DNA of 64,000 bases, taken from Tubiluchus corallicola. Its lineage: Eukaryota; Priapulida; Priapulimorpha; Priapulimorphida; Tubiluchidae. The stretch covers positions 220,001 through 284,000 of the forward strand of contig JAQGDQ010000044.1 in the NCBI GenBank assembly GCA_030141605.1, written 5' to 3'. The notes beneath the pieces were generated by a model that did no database searches, was not told the DNA's origin, and saw only the letters and a program-made list of their open reading frames with translations. Positions 27,501 through 39,540 of the stretch are shown one piece after another; the first letter of the stretch is position 1, and each line of letters opens with the position of its first letter. The position numbers and the translations under genes are program-made.

Positions 27501-30500
27501 TGTGTCAACTTTTTTGTCTAGCTGATCAGTTATTTGTTGATATCCCATATAAGTAGAAATAAGTGCCGAAAAGTATCAAATAAGGAAGAAATCAGATTTT
27601 TTCTAAACTTGTTTTCTCTAAAAGTTTTGTGAATTGTTTGTGCAGCACAAATTGGAAATGCTGATATAATTCAACCAGGGTTAGTGCAATTACAGCCGCA
27701 GCCAAACCTAGAAGATTTGATGGATTTTGAGCCTCTCCATGGTGAGTTTTTTGATGTGGTCGAGTTTTTTGCTTTCTTAAAATTTAAATCATTTTTTTCA
27801 GTTGTGGTCAGTTCATTATTAAAAATATTGTGAAAACTGCCCAAGATTGTCAGCCAAAGTTATTAGTAATAATAATTTAACAAACTTAAAGTCGTAGCCT
27901 TTTGCCAATTACTTTCATGCTGACATTCAATAAGCCTTTTATGTTTCTGTCCCAAGGGAATAGCTAACTGAACATTGTCGAGCAGTTAGCAACATAGCAA
28001 CTAAAGTTGAGCAGTGCCAAACTTGGTTAATAAATTAATGGGTGAATTTTGAAGTTTAGCCTTTTAACTGCATGATTATGGCCCAATTCGGTACTTATGT
28101 GATATCATCTTTGTATTTTACAGAAATGCTAGATAAGACCGTCGAGCTTGTCAACAATCCTAGTTTGTTTGCCGAAGAGTTGGGCATGTTTCTGAGCAGT
28201 CAACAACGAGGCAGCGACCCCAATATTTACACTGGTGACTTTCAGGTCAACATGGGCACGCTCAGTCCCGAATATGTTGAGCTGGCGTCCGGTGACAACG
28301 TCCTACTAGCCAGTAATGTAACGAGTCCTTCTTCAGCCAATTTCTCCACCACATCTCCTCAGAACGTGCCTTCCTGCTCAAATACTAGTCAAGGTTTCGT
28401 AAGCATTGATGATTACAATGCCATCGTCGGGATGCCATACTCGCAGTCATCGGTTCAACAGTTTCCGATGGACAGTACACCTTCATACAGCAACATACAA
28501 CTCGACAGCTCAAAATACGTACCCGGTACAATGCTGCAAGCAGATCAGCAGTATGGTATGACCCCCGTGCGAACATCGCCGATCTTGCCCACATCGCAAC
28601 AGGGAATAACTGTGCAGACTGGTAGGACGACGTCCGTGACATCATTGGCTCGCGAGAATGATATCACACCCACGTCTTTAGTTATGACTTCGGCACAAAT
28701 GCCATCTCAGCAGAATCAGGTAATCTGACTTGTTTTCTAGTATTTGTTCAAAGTGTGATGAAACATGATCCAAGTTTCATCATTTTCCTTAAGTGAGAGT
28801 TCATCATATTTTCACTATCTAGATAAGTTTTGTAAGTGCGTAAGTCCTTAAAGTTAGTTGTTTCTCAGAAACAGCTGATAAATTGTCGAAGATACAGCGT
28901 ATCTTGGCACATTGTATATATGCAGAATATTTTATTGTTTATATTTTTTGTTTAATTTATTTTTGCGACGTTTTTTGGAATAAGATGAATATTTGATTTT
29001 TATTTTATTACATAAAATCATAACACTATGTCCATTGTGACCCAAGTGAGATTAGTAATTACCCAACAAACTGTTATTATAAATTAAAAAACTAATAAAG
29101 TGTCATTAGTTTCCATTATGTTCTGTGACTGTGGCTAATGATTCTATGCATTTCCACATTTCCTTGCATTTCTGTGTTTTTTCTACGCGCTTGTATCCTT
29201 TTTAGAGCAATGTCTTTTTATTAGTAGTATAATTAAAGACTCCCCCAAAAAATTACTTCTAGTGTTTCCATATTTTTTCTTTTCATCCTTTTTTCCTTCA
29301 CCCGAAGAACTGCAGTTATAGTTGAAAAGTTGTTTTTCTTTCTCTTTCTCCTCTTTTTTAATTTAAGGAATTTTTTATCCCTTAATATTTGACATCTTTT
29401 TTCTTAACAAATATTCTTAGTTCTTTAAATAGTTTGTTCTTTCAAGGCCATTATTATCATGCCGAACACATATGCACCGAAGCCAGTCGAGTCCTTTGCC
29501 ATACCGAAGCCATCAAAATCATCACGACAGCCAAAGAAGATTGCACCAGCACCAGCCGCACAGCCATCGGTCCCAACCACATCGTTATTGGCAATGAACG
29601 TGTTGCCGCAGCAGCAACCGCCGGTGACTTTGCAAACTTTGCTGTCTGCAGGAACTTCTAAACCTGGTAGGTAAAATGTTATCAGTGTGCCCGGCAAGTT
29701 ATGCAATTCGGTCATTTGTGTTAAGTGGGAGTGCAGTTTTTCAAATGTGATTACTTTTCTTGGTGAGATTGAATGAACTTTTCAGCAACATCATTGTATG
29801 CAGTAAAGAACCAAACTTTAGAACAAATTTTGCATGCATTTCGTATTGCCAATAATCCACGTATACTGTTAGTAATACTGTTCACATCTACTTCACTGAT
29901 TTTAAGTATCTTGAAATTAAGATTCTAAATAATTAGGTACCACGTATTATAGTAGGCTTTAAATTTACTAGAAAAAATAATTTAGTTATCCTGCAAATTA
30001 GATTCTACCCACCCAAGAGTATAACATCTCATGAGCAAAAAGACTTAGTGACCTACCCTAGGGGTCTTGGCAGTGGATTTGTAATGCTAAGGTGCCTGGT
30101 TCAAACCCAGATTTGGGGCCATTTCCTTTTCTGTCACATTATTTATTTGTGTAAAAAAAATTCAGTAATTCCCTAGTTCTTTTTTAATATAAACATATTA
30201 TAACTGTGGCTTCCTAAGTGATGGAAGTACATTTGTGCAGACTCGTACTTGTGCAACATACGTCCAGACAAAATTCAGATCACTAAGTGTAATTTGCTGA
30301 AGCTGATAGTTTGTTACTAAAGCCTAGCTGTTGTATTGAAATGAAAATAAATTGGGAATTTGAAAAAATATATATTGTAAAAATCACGAATTGTTGTGTT
30401 TAAAAATACAGAATTTTACATTATAATGTTTTTTATTATTTCACTGAATAATACTATTATTTCAAGTATCAATTTATTCATCATAATTATTAAAGAGATT

Positions 30501-33500
30501 TATGCATTTTAGCACCACAGCCGAAGATTATAACACAGGATACATCTGAGCAGTCATACTCCATGGATTCAATGCAACAAGTATGTCTAATGTTGTATAA
30601 AGATACTCATGGACTAGCTTTTGCTATTACATTATTAACTTTAGTAGGTGGCGATAATGTTGCTATAATGACATCTATTGGCTAGAAAGCAGAATCCTTA
30701 CAGACGAATGTCCTTGTTTAAGGCACTATAAATGCTCTGTGTTATATTAATTCTGTTCTACGCTTTGCTTTGCGTTTTGTTTTGAGTAACTCCTTTGGTT
30801 ACTGTTTTTTAAACCTTTTCTTTTTCTGTCAGCAGGGTGTGCTCCAGCAGTTATTACTTACACAGCAGCCGACTCAGCATGCTTCGAATGTTGCTGAACT
30901 TGATGAAAATTTGACCAGGCCAGTGCAGAATAACACAGATGGTAAGATTAATTCAAACTTCATTTTTAATTTTTTTTAAAAAAAATCTCAAAAATAATAT
31001 TTTTGTTGAGTGAATACCTGCAATAGCATTCCAAAAATCCATCAAAATGTTGGGTTGATAACCCACATACTGGCTATCATGATTTCTGCAAATTCAAGGT
31101 TAAAAGTCAAAGTTCAACATCATCATTCAAGGTCACTTCTAGGTCACTGAAAACATAATAATGTTTATTGCCATCCTCTAACCACAGATACTACATTTAG
31201 TCCAGTTTGTGAGCTGTAACACACAGTTAACAATCATCACTAAAGTTGCGAAATAGAATTAATATTGGTCGTAATTGTTTGTATTGCTAAGTTTAGAAAA
31301 CTGTTAAAGAGGTTTTTCCTAAATTTTGACATGCAGAAGGTTATCTAATTTCTTTATTTGCTGTAATGTAATTATTAAAAGTAACTGAGTTATTTTTGAA
31401 TGCCAAACCACTTCTAGGCAACACTAGACAGAATGCGTTATGAGTGCAAAAATAAATAGTCTGAAAGATAAATTTTTTTCAGTTTCTCAAGGTTTAAAGC
31501 CATTGATTATGTCTCCGATTTATTTGTTGAATAACTTTCACTGAAAGATGAACTCTAATTGTAATTAAGTTTACCACAAGTAGTCCTTGACTTATGACCT
31601 ATGCGACTTACGACTGCTAGACTTAATACCCTGAGCGCAATTTACCTATTTAATTATACAAAACCAATTATAACTCACATTTCCTTCTATTTTTTAAGCA
31701 AATTAACTTTGAATTAACTGTTTTATAAATTCATCGTAGACACTGCTATACTTAGTGGCCGTGCACACCCAGCGTGTTGAGTGTAAGGGTGCACCACTTT
31801 AACGTACGGGACCGACTTGCATCCAATTTGTCTTGCGACCAGTCTACCAGAACGTATTGTGGTTATAAGTCATCGACTACCTGTAGTACCTGTTTTGCTG
31901 TTGTTTCTCTTACTTTTACCCTGAGTGTTTCTTGGTGCAGTTGCTTATAAATCCAGTTCTTCACTCGGGCTTCATATCTGTGGAATTCTGTACCTGCTAA
32001 TTATTTTCTTGTTAAATACATAGTCTGCTTCAAGAAGAGTTAACAGATACCATTACCTGATATCACCAGCAAATTAGTTGTAAGAATTATAATTTTCTGG
32101 ACTTACATTCAGATTTCCATCCTTTTACTGTAGTCACTTGGGTCCTCAGGTGGCAACTTGCCGTTTTTGAGTGATTCTTATCAAAAAAGTGCATACAAAT
32201 ACTTTTTGACAGGCTTTGAGTTGTGCCCACTTTATTAAATTTGTGTAATTGTCTTTATATTTCCATTTAATCATGTTGTCGACATCTATTCTCATCCTCA
32301 CTTGCTTGTTCACTTCCTCTCCTTTCATTGTTTAAATGTACATATTACTCTAAATTTCACAGTCAAGGCATTTTTACAAACTTGGCTTCCTTAATGCCCT
32401 GCAACACAGATCATTAATCTAGTTACTTATTTAGTATATTTCAAAATTTGCTTCTTATTGGGTATTTTACTTTTTGTTAACTATAGAACTGTTGAAATTT
32501 CTGTGTTTTTTAATGTATGAGTTGCATTCGTGTTGATGCGAAATGGACAATCTTAAATCTTGAACCAGTGAGGTTTTGTTCTATGTTTTGCTCGAATATG
32601 TTGAATCCATTTTTCGCTTTGATTTATTTCATTTAGTCAGTCTACAAACAACAAAGAAGGAAGCTCTAAAACAGGAAACAGCACTGTCGGCAGCTGCTTC
32701 GCCTAATTCTCCATGGCAACAAATGAGTCCTGAGCCTCCTGTGGTAAAGAATTTTGCTTGTTTAATTAGTTTCTTGTTTATTTGTGGTGTGACTGACAGT
32801 TTCAGTGCCAGTGATCCTAATTTGAGGATTTCTAAATAAAATGGCGTATAATTTTTAAATCGGCTCCAAAATGGATGATTAGTTGTTACATTGAGGGTCT
32901 TGTAAACTGCGTGAAAGTGTATTTTATTTGTTGTTATTTGGAGTTTTTCTACTAGTCTTCATTATTTGTTATTATAGACAACACCGCAAGGCAAAACTCT
33001 GAGGCTTAAAACGAAAGAGGAAAGGAAATATTACAACGAGCACCGTCGTGTCTGCCATGTAAAGTCTGAAGTAAAAAGAAGACACAATATTAAAGTAAGA
33101 CTTTTCGTTGCATTTCGTTTTTCTTTTTGTTAAATGGCCGGATCAGAACTTGTGTAATTTCTTTTCTGCTGCATGTCGTATTGTTGCTTTATGGTTGTCG
33201 TCGGACTGTCAAGTATCCAACACGGGAATTAAACGTTTGTAAGAACTTAAAAGCGTGTTTAACAATATATAGTACCATGAAATACTTAATATTCTGATCT
33301 GAGCCAACCTGATTCCTAGTGTGTTTTTCCACTATATAGTTCTTAAAGGCCTATATAACCTCACCAGACATTGAAGTATTTTAATGCATTATTATGATGA
33401 CTTAAAGAAGTCATAGTTATTCTTACTCAATTATTTTTTTCTGGCTCATTTCTAATTGCTGTATTGCCATAAAGGTTGCCATGTTTTGCATACGTAGCAC

Positions 33501-36500
33501 GACGTGTATGACGCACGTAGTACAGAATGCCTCTTTGGTTACCTATGTTTGTTTACCGATCTTTGGTGACCTCGTGACTGTACTCATTAATACGTATAAG
33601 TAATGATGAAAACTATCATTCAGTTTCATTCGTCTCGTGCATTGAAAAATGACGGTTCTTCGAATTTAATACCACCAACAACGAAGTGATAAAAATTCAA
33701 AAGAAACAAGTTTTATAGTAAATTGTAATTTAAATTACGGTATAAATTGAATATTCGTAATGAGAGTAGGATTTTAGGCTGTAGAAACTTATATTATAGT
33801 GGGGGTTTAGTTTGACTTCTTTAAGTTGTTAATCAATAGATGTACTAAATACGACATCGCACTATATTCTTCTATCTATTTTTCTACACTGTTCAAACAA
33901 ATCTAAGCAGTGCACTAATATTCTCTCTTTGCATACTTTTCAGCTTAGTTTTGACACACTTCATGAGCTTCTACCGTCACTTAGTAAACAAGGAGGCACT
34001 CCTGCCAAGTTTAGCAAGGCCGTCATTTTGCAAAAAAGTAAGATTGTTTTTTTACCTTACTGTACTGCCTTATAAATAAAAGCTAGCAAAGTACAGTCGA
34101 ATCCTGGTAATACGATTCGGCTATTAACAAAACTCTCTGTAGTATGGCAATCTTTTATGTCCCTGCCAAGCTTATGGTAAAGCCTATTTGATCACGTATG
34201 GTTAATACGAAACTTGTTACTACGAAACCCCAGTTTGTATGATATTTTCCCAAAGTCCCGCCAGTATAGTTTTAAGTAAATAAACACTTTTAATATGATT
34301 TTTGCTGTGTCTCCCAAAGTCTAGACACTAGATATTCTTCACCTACTGTCACAGTTACCACAGCAATGCTTTTCACAACATCATGCGTCATAATCCAATG
34401 CACGTACGCATGCAGACGCAACATTTTGTCATAGTTTAGTTTAAACTTTAAAGGTGGGTTAAATTAGTAAATATGTGCAGCTACACATTCACCATTCAGT
34501 GCAAAGTTTAATTGACTTCATTACAAATTTTGCTAGTAAGTACACAAAACAGAGTAAAATTACTGATTTGTTCAAGTAGTAAAATGTGAGTTAATTACAG
34601 CACATTTTTATTTTGATGGATTTTTCCAGGTTAGCATTTTTTATAATTTACGATTTAAAAATCAATAATTAAAATGAGTGTACAAACAAACTGCCTGCAG
34701 TCAAATTGCTGATTTGCAAAACGCTTCCCAGTGCGATAAAAATCTGCCCTGACAGTTTAAAATGGCCTTACACGTACTTGCTACTGCATGGCTTACCATC
34801 CCTAAACATCTAGGCCTCGCACATATCCAGTTGTAGTATCATTAGTAGCGGCTCTAGTAAAGTTTTGTTGCACAGGTGGGCCTTTTACACTGTGATGTGT
34901 GACAGTCAAGACTGTACATTCCACAGACTCTCTGGTACTGCTAACCCTTTGATTACAGACTGTCTTTAGAGTAACCAGAGCAACTAATGGCAACACGTTA
35001 ATATAATTTTGCAGTTTGTACTTAAGTAAACCGATTTATAGACTACACGTCATAAGAAGATGCTATTTTACGTTAGAAGTAAAAATCCGTGTAATGGATA
35101 ACACAAAACCCACTTAATATGAAAAATATTTGGTACCTTGAAAATTGCATTATCGGGTTTTGACTGTACCTGAGAGATTTTCTTTATGTAACAGACATTT
35201 TCCTGCTATTAGCATATTCTCAATGTAAATGATAATTACTATCCTGAAAATGAACAAAGTAAATAAATAAATAAACTAAATAAAAAAATAAATAAACTTC
35301 AAAATGAACTGGCCGCTGAAAATACCACACTGAATGAACTACAGGTGTGCAGTAAATCAACAAATAAATGAACTAAACAAAAAATAAATAAACTTTCAAA
35401 ATTCACGAAACACATTCCATGGCAACACCAAGAGGTTTTCTATCCAGGTACAGTCAAACTTCTCTATAATGCCCACTTTGGGACAGGAAAAAAGTTGGTG
35501 TTATAACGAGATACGTTAAAATTTGATGTAGATGAACAACAATACAGCCTTGCAAGTGTACACAGGTTAGAGTCCTGTTTTTGCACTCTAAAGGTTAATA
35601 AATTGAAACAAATTTATTGGATTAATCATTTATGAATCAATTCAAAATCAATCAGCCTTATCAAAAACATTTTGTTTGCATAATAAATGTGTCTTGTACT
35701 CAACTATATACCTGTAACATGCTGGAGGCTTAGTGCTTTACTAATCGTGTATATTTTAAAAAAAGTTAAGTCATAACTACATATATGCGAACTAGCAAAT
35801 ATCACATTTCTTGTTTTGAAAAAAGAACTACATGTTTTCTTTTCAGTTCCTATTATGACTGTCAGTTCTTATTATGACTATTATTACGCACTGACAATAA
35901 TATCAGAGCTATCAGTCCTTTACTATTGCTTGTGCAGTGTGGACGTAGCAGTGAAATGAAAACGTGTTCTGCTTGAACACTTTTTAAGCAATTTCAGTTT
36001 GCAACTTCAAATAAATTGGGCTTAGAACCAGCACTCGCAGTAAGAAGAGCAAGAACAGAGTGATTTTTAGAACTGCAACTTGTTGGTTGTCGACAATAAG
36101 CTTTTTCGCAGTTCCCGCGATTGATGGTGATCGTGAAAAGGTCAAAGGTCAACTAAACCAAAAAGCCATTTGTTTAGACTTGACAATGTCTTGCAGCCCA
36201 CGCTATTGTAATAGTAACAGTTCTTGGCTTTAGTTATCACATTTTATGTGGATTGCTGCAGCTATTTTGCTAGCTGTTTCCGGCTAATGATAATTGTACA
36301 AGTGTAATATAATAATAAAAATAACCATGTGTTTCACCTACATGCAGTTACATACGTATGATATGCTGGGTTTACTTAACCTTTGATCTGCAGCAACTAC
36401 ATGTGCACATAGTGAAACTGTGAAAACGCTTAATGTGATGAATTATATTCCAGTTGACCATTTTTTCATTTATTATATCAGCCACTGATTGGTGTTGCAT

Positions 36501-38918
36501 TAATCAAAACTAATTATCAGTTTTGTTGATGTATCTTCTCGTTTTTTCTTTTTCGTACAGCTGTTGACTATATCAGGCAACTGAAATCGTCACGGCAACA
36601 AATGCAGGATGAGGCAGAAAAGTTGTCTCAAAAGAAGCAAGATCTTGAAGACGAGATTGGGTAGAAAGAGAGTTCTTTAGCTTTTCCATTAATATTTCAT
36701 TAGAAAATAATAGAAAAAATGTTTACTAGATGTCTCTAATGTCAAAAGGTTTTTTGGAAGCATAAACAATCTGCCTCTTTAGATGGGTGAGGCAAGATTG
36801 GCCATAAGAACAGTTAAAACGATAAAATGTAATTGTGATTCTTAATTAAAATCTTGCCATGTGTCTTGTTACTAATTTCTCATGCTGAAAATTTATAATA
36901 ATTCTTGACAGTTAACATCCCACATTGTTAGCAACTCGTGATGAGTCAGTTACATTACGGCAATGGTTATTTGTGTGTGGCTACTTACCATCATGTATAA
37001 TTGTCTAATGCTACCCCCTTGTTCTTACAGTAACCTACAGATGCAGTTACCCGCTACTGGTGTTCCTGTACCCCGGCAAAAAACTGATAAGATGTGGGAG
37101 ATGTATGAGGAACTTGTCCGACTCAGAACACTGCAGAATTGGAAATTCTGGATTGTATCTTTTGAGCTCACTATTTTGATTTCTTAAATGCTTCTGTTTT
37201 TTACCATTGGCAAGTTTTTTATGCTTAAAAATTAAGGGTTAGTTTAGTTTATTCCATTTGCTATGACAAAATGATACAAAAATGTGATGAAGATGCATAA
37301 TACCAAATTAAAAGAAAACAATCACGTAAATAATAAAGTTGATTAGTAAATTATTGTATCTCTCCAAGAAGAAATCTTGTAAAGGTCAGGCCAAAGAAAA
37401 AGTTGCCAGACTTTTGACTTTTCACCCAGATTTCTGGCAAAATAGTGGCATCAGTTACCTACCATTAGCTAACAAAAGTGTTAGTCTTAGTAGTAAATTA
37501 TTAGTTTGTTGTGCACCATATCATTGTTAATATGCGTTCGAAGCATAGCACAGCAGTAGTAATGCAACAGTAGATATTTTCAGTATATTCAGACATGTAT
37601 GCAACATTATAGTAGAATATCATGTTAGTTTATGGCAGAGAAAGGGCAGTAGCAAACATCTACTATGAACCAAGTCATTTCTGCTATGATTTCAGAAAGT
37701 GGAAGCGTTCTTTTGTTTTATTGTGTAAATCAATTAGATTTTTCTGATTATGTTGTTTTTGAGTTTCCACAATTTTTTTTAAACATTTGCTGTCTAGGCC
37801 AGGTTCAAGTCATATGCCACCAACATTTCACGCACATTTTCCTTGACTTGTAGTTTGCAGTTTAATGTCATAATCCAGCCATTATTTAAAAGTTACAATA
37901 ACTCTATATTGACATCTTCGGTTGATGAATTAAATAGGACTGTGATGCTGTGGCTGGATCAGCAATGCTCATTAGTGGCTCTGAGACCAAGTAAGACCAT
38001 TATTTTTGTTGTCTTACATACTTAGTACAGTTTTACTGAGTTGTGCAATCTGATCTTTGTAGTATAAAAAGTAGTTTTTGTGTAATAAAAAGTAATTTGT
38101 AGTATAAAAATTAAGCTGTAGTTCGGTTTAAAAGTACTAGAATTGTCATATAGCGGAAGCTTTAGAAAGTTCTGTTCTCTTCATATCTGATTATTTATAG
38201 GTTTGTTATAAACTTCACTTTCTGATACTAGTGGTGAGCATTCTCTATCAGAAAGCGAATTCGAATCGAATTTTTGACTTTCGAAGTCAAATTGAACCGG
38301 ATTTCCAGATTTCGAATTCGGATTCAGTTCTACAGATTTTTAAATAAATTTTTGAGTCATTAATGAAAAGCAGTCTTGCAGAGGTTATACATCTCTGTAT
38401 AACCTCTGTATTGATTTTGTTCTGCAGTAAAAACACTAATAATTTGTTTAAAAATTGTGCACAGCGGTTACACCTAAAACATACTGATCGCATGATGTTT
38501 CAAACGTTGTGATTGATGATAGTTGAAATGGTGACTTATTTGAATCCATTCTTTTAGGTTCGAATCAAATTCAAATGAAAAAACTTATTTGAATTGAATT
38601 TGAACATTCGATTCTTATACCTACATGAAACCCTAAGTAAATAAACTTTATTGTTAAGATCTATTCTCGATTTATACTAGCATTTTTGGAACCATTAGTG
38701 TAACGTACATAAGCATTTCCACTTACTAAAATATTTAAACTGTGGTAACCATTCTTCTAATGATTACTGTGTTCATCAAAGATTTTTCTTTTCTAACAGG
38801 TGTGATGAATTCGCTACGAGAGTTGAGTACGACAACCACGATTCTGACAGAGCCATCGCTGTTGCCGGAACATGCTCGTCGTGCAGTTCAGGATGACTCG
38901 GAAAAAATGGCTCAATAA
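21535..38918 (+). CDS. Mondo (MLXIP/MLXIPL family) bHLH-leucine-zipper glucose-responsive transcription factor
   Basis: Seventeen coding exons: 21535-21836, 23276-23382, 24203-24279, 25158-25268, 25939-26143, 27646-27741, 28124-28719, 29447-29666, 30513-30580, 30833-30941, 32637-32743, 32978-33094, 33944-34037, 36561-36660, 37031-37154, 37861-37990 and 38800-38918. All phases agree; 2682 nt, 893 aa (human MondoA about 919). The N-terminus has the Mondo conserved regions: SGHFMISDP (29-40), DASLAKLFECMSLAYSGKL (NES-like, 86-104), SPKWKNFKGMKLKWKDKIRL, AVVLEGMYWKRK (163-174) and FSDTLFSTLNQPYSFPN (about 245-261). The GRACE-type IIQPGLVQLQPQPNLED follows. A Ser/Thr/Gln-rich linker (300-665) leads to the bHLH (basic HRRVCHVKSEVKRRHNIK, about 688-705), a zipper (about 744-770), and the family's C-terminal dimerisation/cytoplasmic-retention domain (LPATGVPVP to RRAV). 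It should pair with MLX, bind carbohydrate-response E-boxes and sense glucose-6-phosphate. Intron 3 has a GC donor. Confidence 0.96.
24280..25157 (+). other. Non-canonical GC-AG intron of Mondo
   Basis: Exon 3 ends ...CCAAAG and the intron begins GCGAGT; the next exon begins after CTCATAG with GCTGTTGTTCTGGAAGG. Only this junction keeps the frame and rebuilds the conserved PK/AVVLEG join seen in MondoA. The nearest GT (4 nt on) would shift the frame. GC donors with an AAG|GC-AGT-like context are a known minor class. Confidence 0.85.
24325..24398 (+). repeat. Tandem duplication of a unit of about 35 bp in Mondo intron 3
   Basis: TTAATTAATTGTTGTGAAAA followed by TTTCTACA occurs twice in direct succession. 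It is a simple local duplication. Confidence 0.85.
30061..30115 (+). other. tRNA-like pol III sequence (probable SINE head) in Mondo intron 8
   Basis: TTGGCAGTGGATTTG resembles an A box and TGGTTCAAACCC is a near-perfect B box at 30097-30108. The spacing is short for an intact tRNA and no cloverleaf forms. A decayed tRNA-derived SINE is the simplest reading. Confidence 0.3.
31574..31886. mobile_element. Tc1/mariner-type MITE in Mondo intron 10
   Basis: Inverted termini of about 28 bp: left CCACAAGTAGTCCTTGACTT, right (reverse complement) CTACAGGTAGTCGATGACTT, continuing ATGACC/ATAACC. Both ends abut TA, the usual target duplication of this superfamily. About 313 bp with no coding potential. 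Confidence 0.65.
34094..35166. mobile_element. Pogo/Tigger-like non-autonomous element in Mondo intron 13
   Basis: The element begins CAGTCGAATCCTGGTAATAC and its other end, reverse complemented, begins CAGTCAAAACCCGATAATGC. Both are flanked by TA (34092-34093 and 35167-35168). Sub-terminal phrases like GGTTAATACGAAAC and TACTACGAAACCC repeat the theme. It is 1073 bp and lacks a recognisable transposase ORF, so it is probably an internally deleted copy. Confidence 0.65.
35451..35545 (+). mobile_element. Single pogo-like MITE end
   Basis: A TA followed by CAGTCAAACTTCTCTATAAT and, further in, AAAAAAGTTGGTGTTATAACG closely matches the left end of the 43008-43198 element. The matching right end is not obvious, so this is a partial or solo terminus. 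Confidence 0.5.
37236..37395 (-). mobile_element. Non-LTR retrotransposon 3' tail, copy B (Mondo intron 15)
   Basis: It matches the 19567-19760 copy in several ordered blocks (GTTTAGTTTATTCCAT, AATAAAGTTGATTAGTAAAT, GTAAAGGTCAGGCC). Both copies lie in the same orientation and end in the same TAAACTAA-like tail on the minus strand. Confidence 0.55.
38228..38623. mobile_element. hAT-like MITE in Mondo intron 16
   Basis: It starts CTAGTGGTGAGCATTC and is rich in TTCGAATC/GATTCGAA motifs at both ends, in opposite orientation (AATTCGAATCGAATTT on the left, GAACATTCGATTCTTATACC on the right). Such sequence is typical of degenerate hAT-derived miniature elements. A perfect 13-bp stem-loop lies inside (38379-38408). 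Confidence 0.4.
38379..38408. other. Perfect 13-bp inverted repeat with 4-nt loop
   Basis: CAGAGGTTATACA and TGTATAACCTCTG flank the loop TCTC. It lies in Mondo intron 16, within the hAT-like repeat. No terminator role is expected in an animal intron. Confidence 0.85.
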
Positions 38919-39382
38919 ATTTACAAAGGAAGTTTGCACGCATCACAGTACTTCTCTAAGGACGGTCTTCCTGCACAGTGATGTAAATTTGATGTTGTGT
39001 TGTTAAATAATGTGTCCTCAGAATTATTAACATTGGAATCGGTAGATGCTTCTGAGACTTAACATTTTCGCTAAGGCGTGTTTGAAAATGATTTACCAAA
39101 CTGAGTTGAGAACTGTGTTGATAAGTCGATAAGTAATGTTTGTGGGCAGACATTTACCAAGGACTCAGTCCTTATGATACACATACGATATGCAGTTAGT
39201 TACTAGCTTAGTTGACAAAGTTGGTCATGGTTGACCATATGATGCCACCTAGTGCCAAAGTTTGGTGGAGATAGTGGTTTCTCTAAACTTCTTTATCATC
39301 CTACGTTGTCTGTACGTTGGAAACTAATTAGATTAGTGCTGTTTTATTTGTAATTATGTAACATATTGTCGTAAAGAACTTT

Positions 39383-39540
39383 TTTTGTTCACCCTGTAAA
39401 TTGCCTTTTTGTTCACCCTGTAAATTGCCTTTTTTGTTTATTCTGTAAATTGCCTTTTTTGTTCACCCTGTAAATTGTCTTTTTTGTTCATTCTGTAAAC
39501 TGCTTTTTTATTTGGTCTGTAAATTGCCTTTTTGTTCAGC
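39383..39540 (+). repeat. 25-bp tandem repeat in the probable Mondo 3' UTR
   Basis: The unit is roughly TTTTTTGTTCACCCTGTAAA plus TTGCC, repeated about six times with small changes. It begins about 460 bp after the Mondo stop codon, before the first likely polyadenylation signal, so it is probably transcribed. Confidence 0.85.

Noticed and set aside
28385-28645. Minus-strand ORF across Mondo exon 7
   Set aside because: Antisense shadow of a well-supported exon.
21535-38918. MITF/TFEB or MLX as identity of the bHLH-Zip gene
   Set aside because: The N-terminal Mondo conserved regions and the C-terminal LPATGVPV...NWKFW domain are specific to the Mondo family, and the protein is far longer than MLX.
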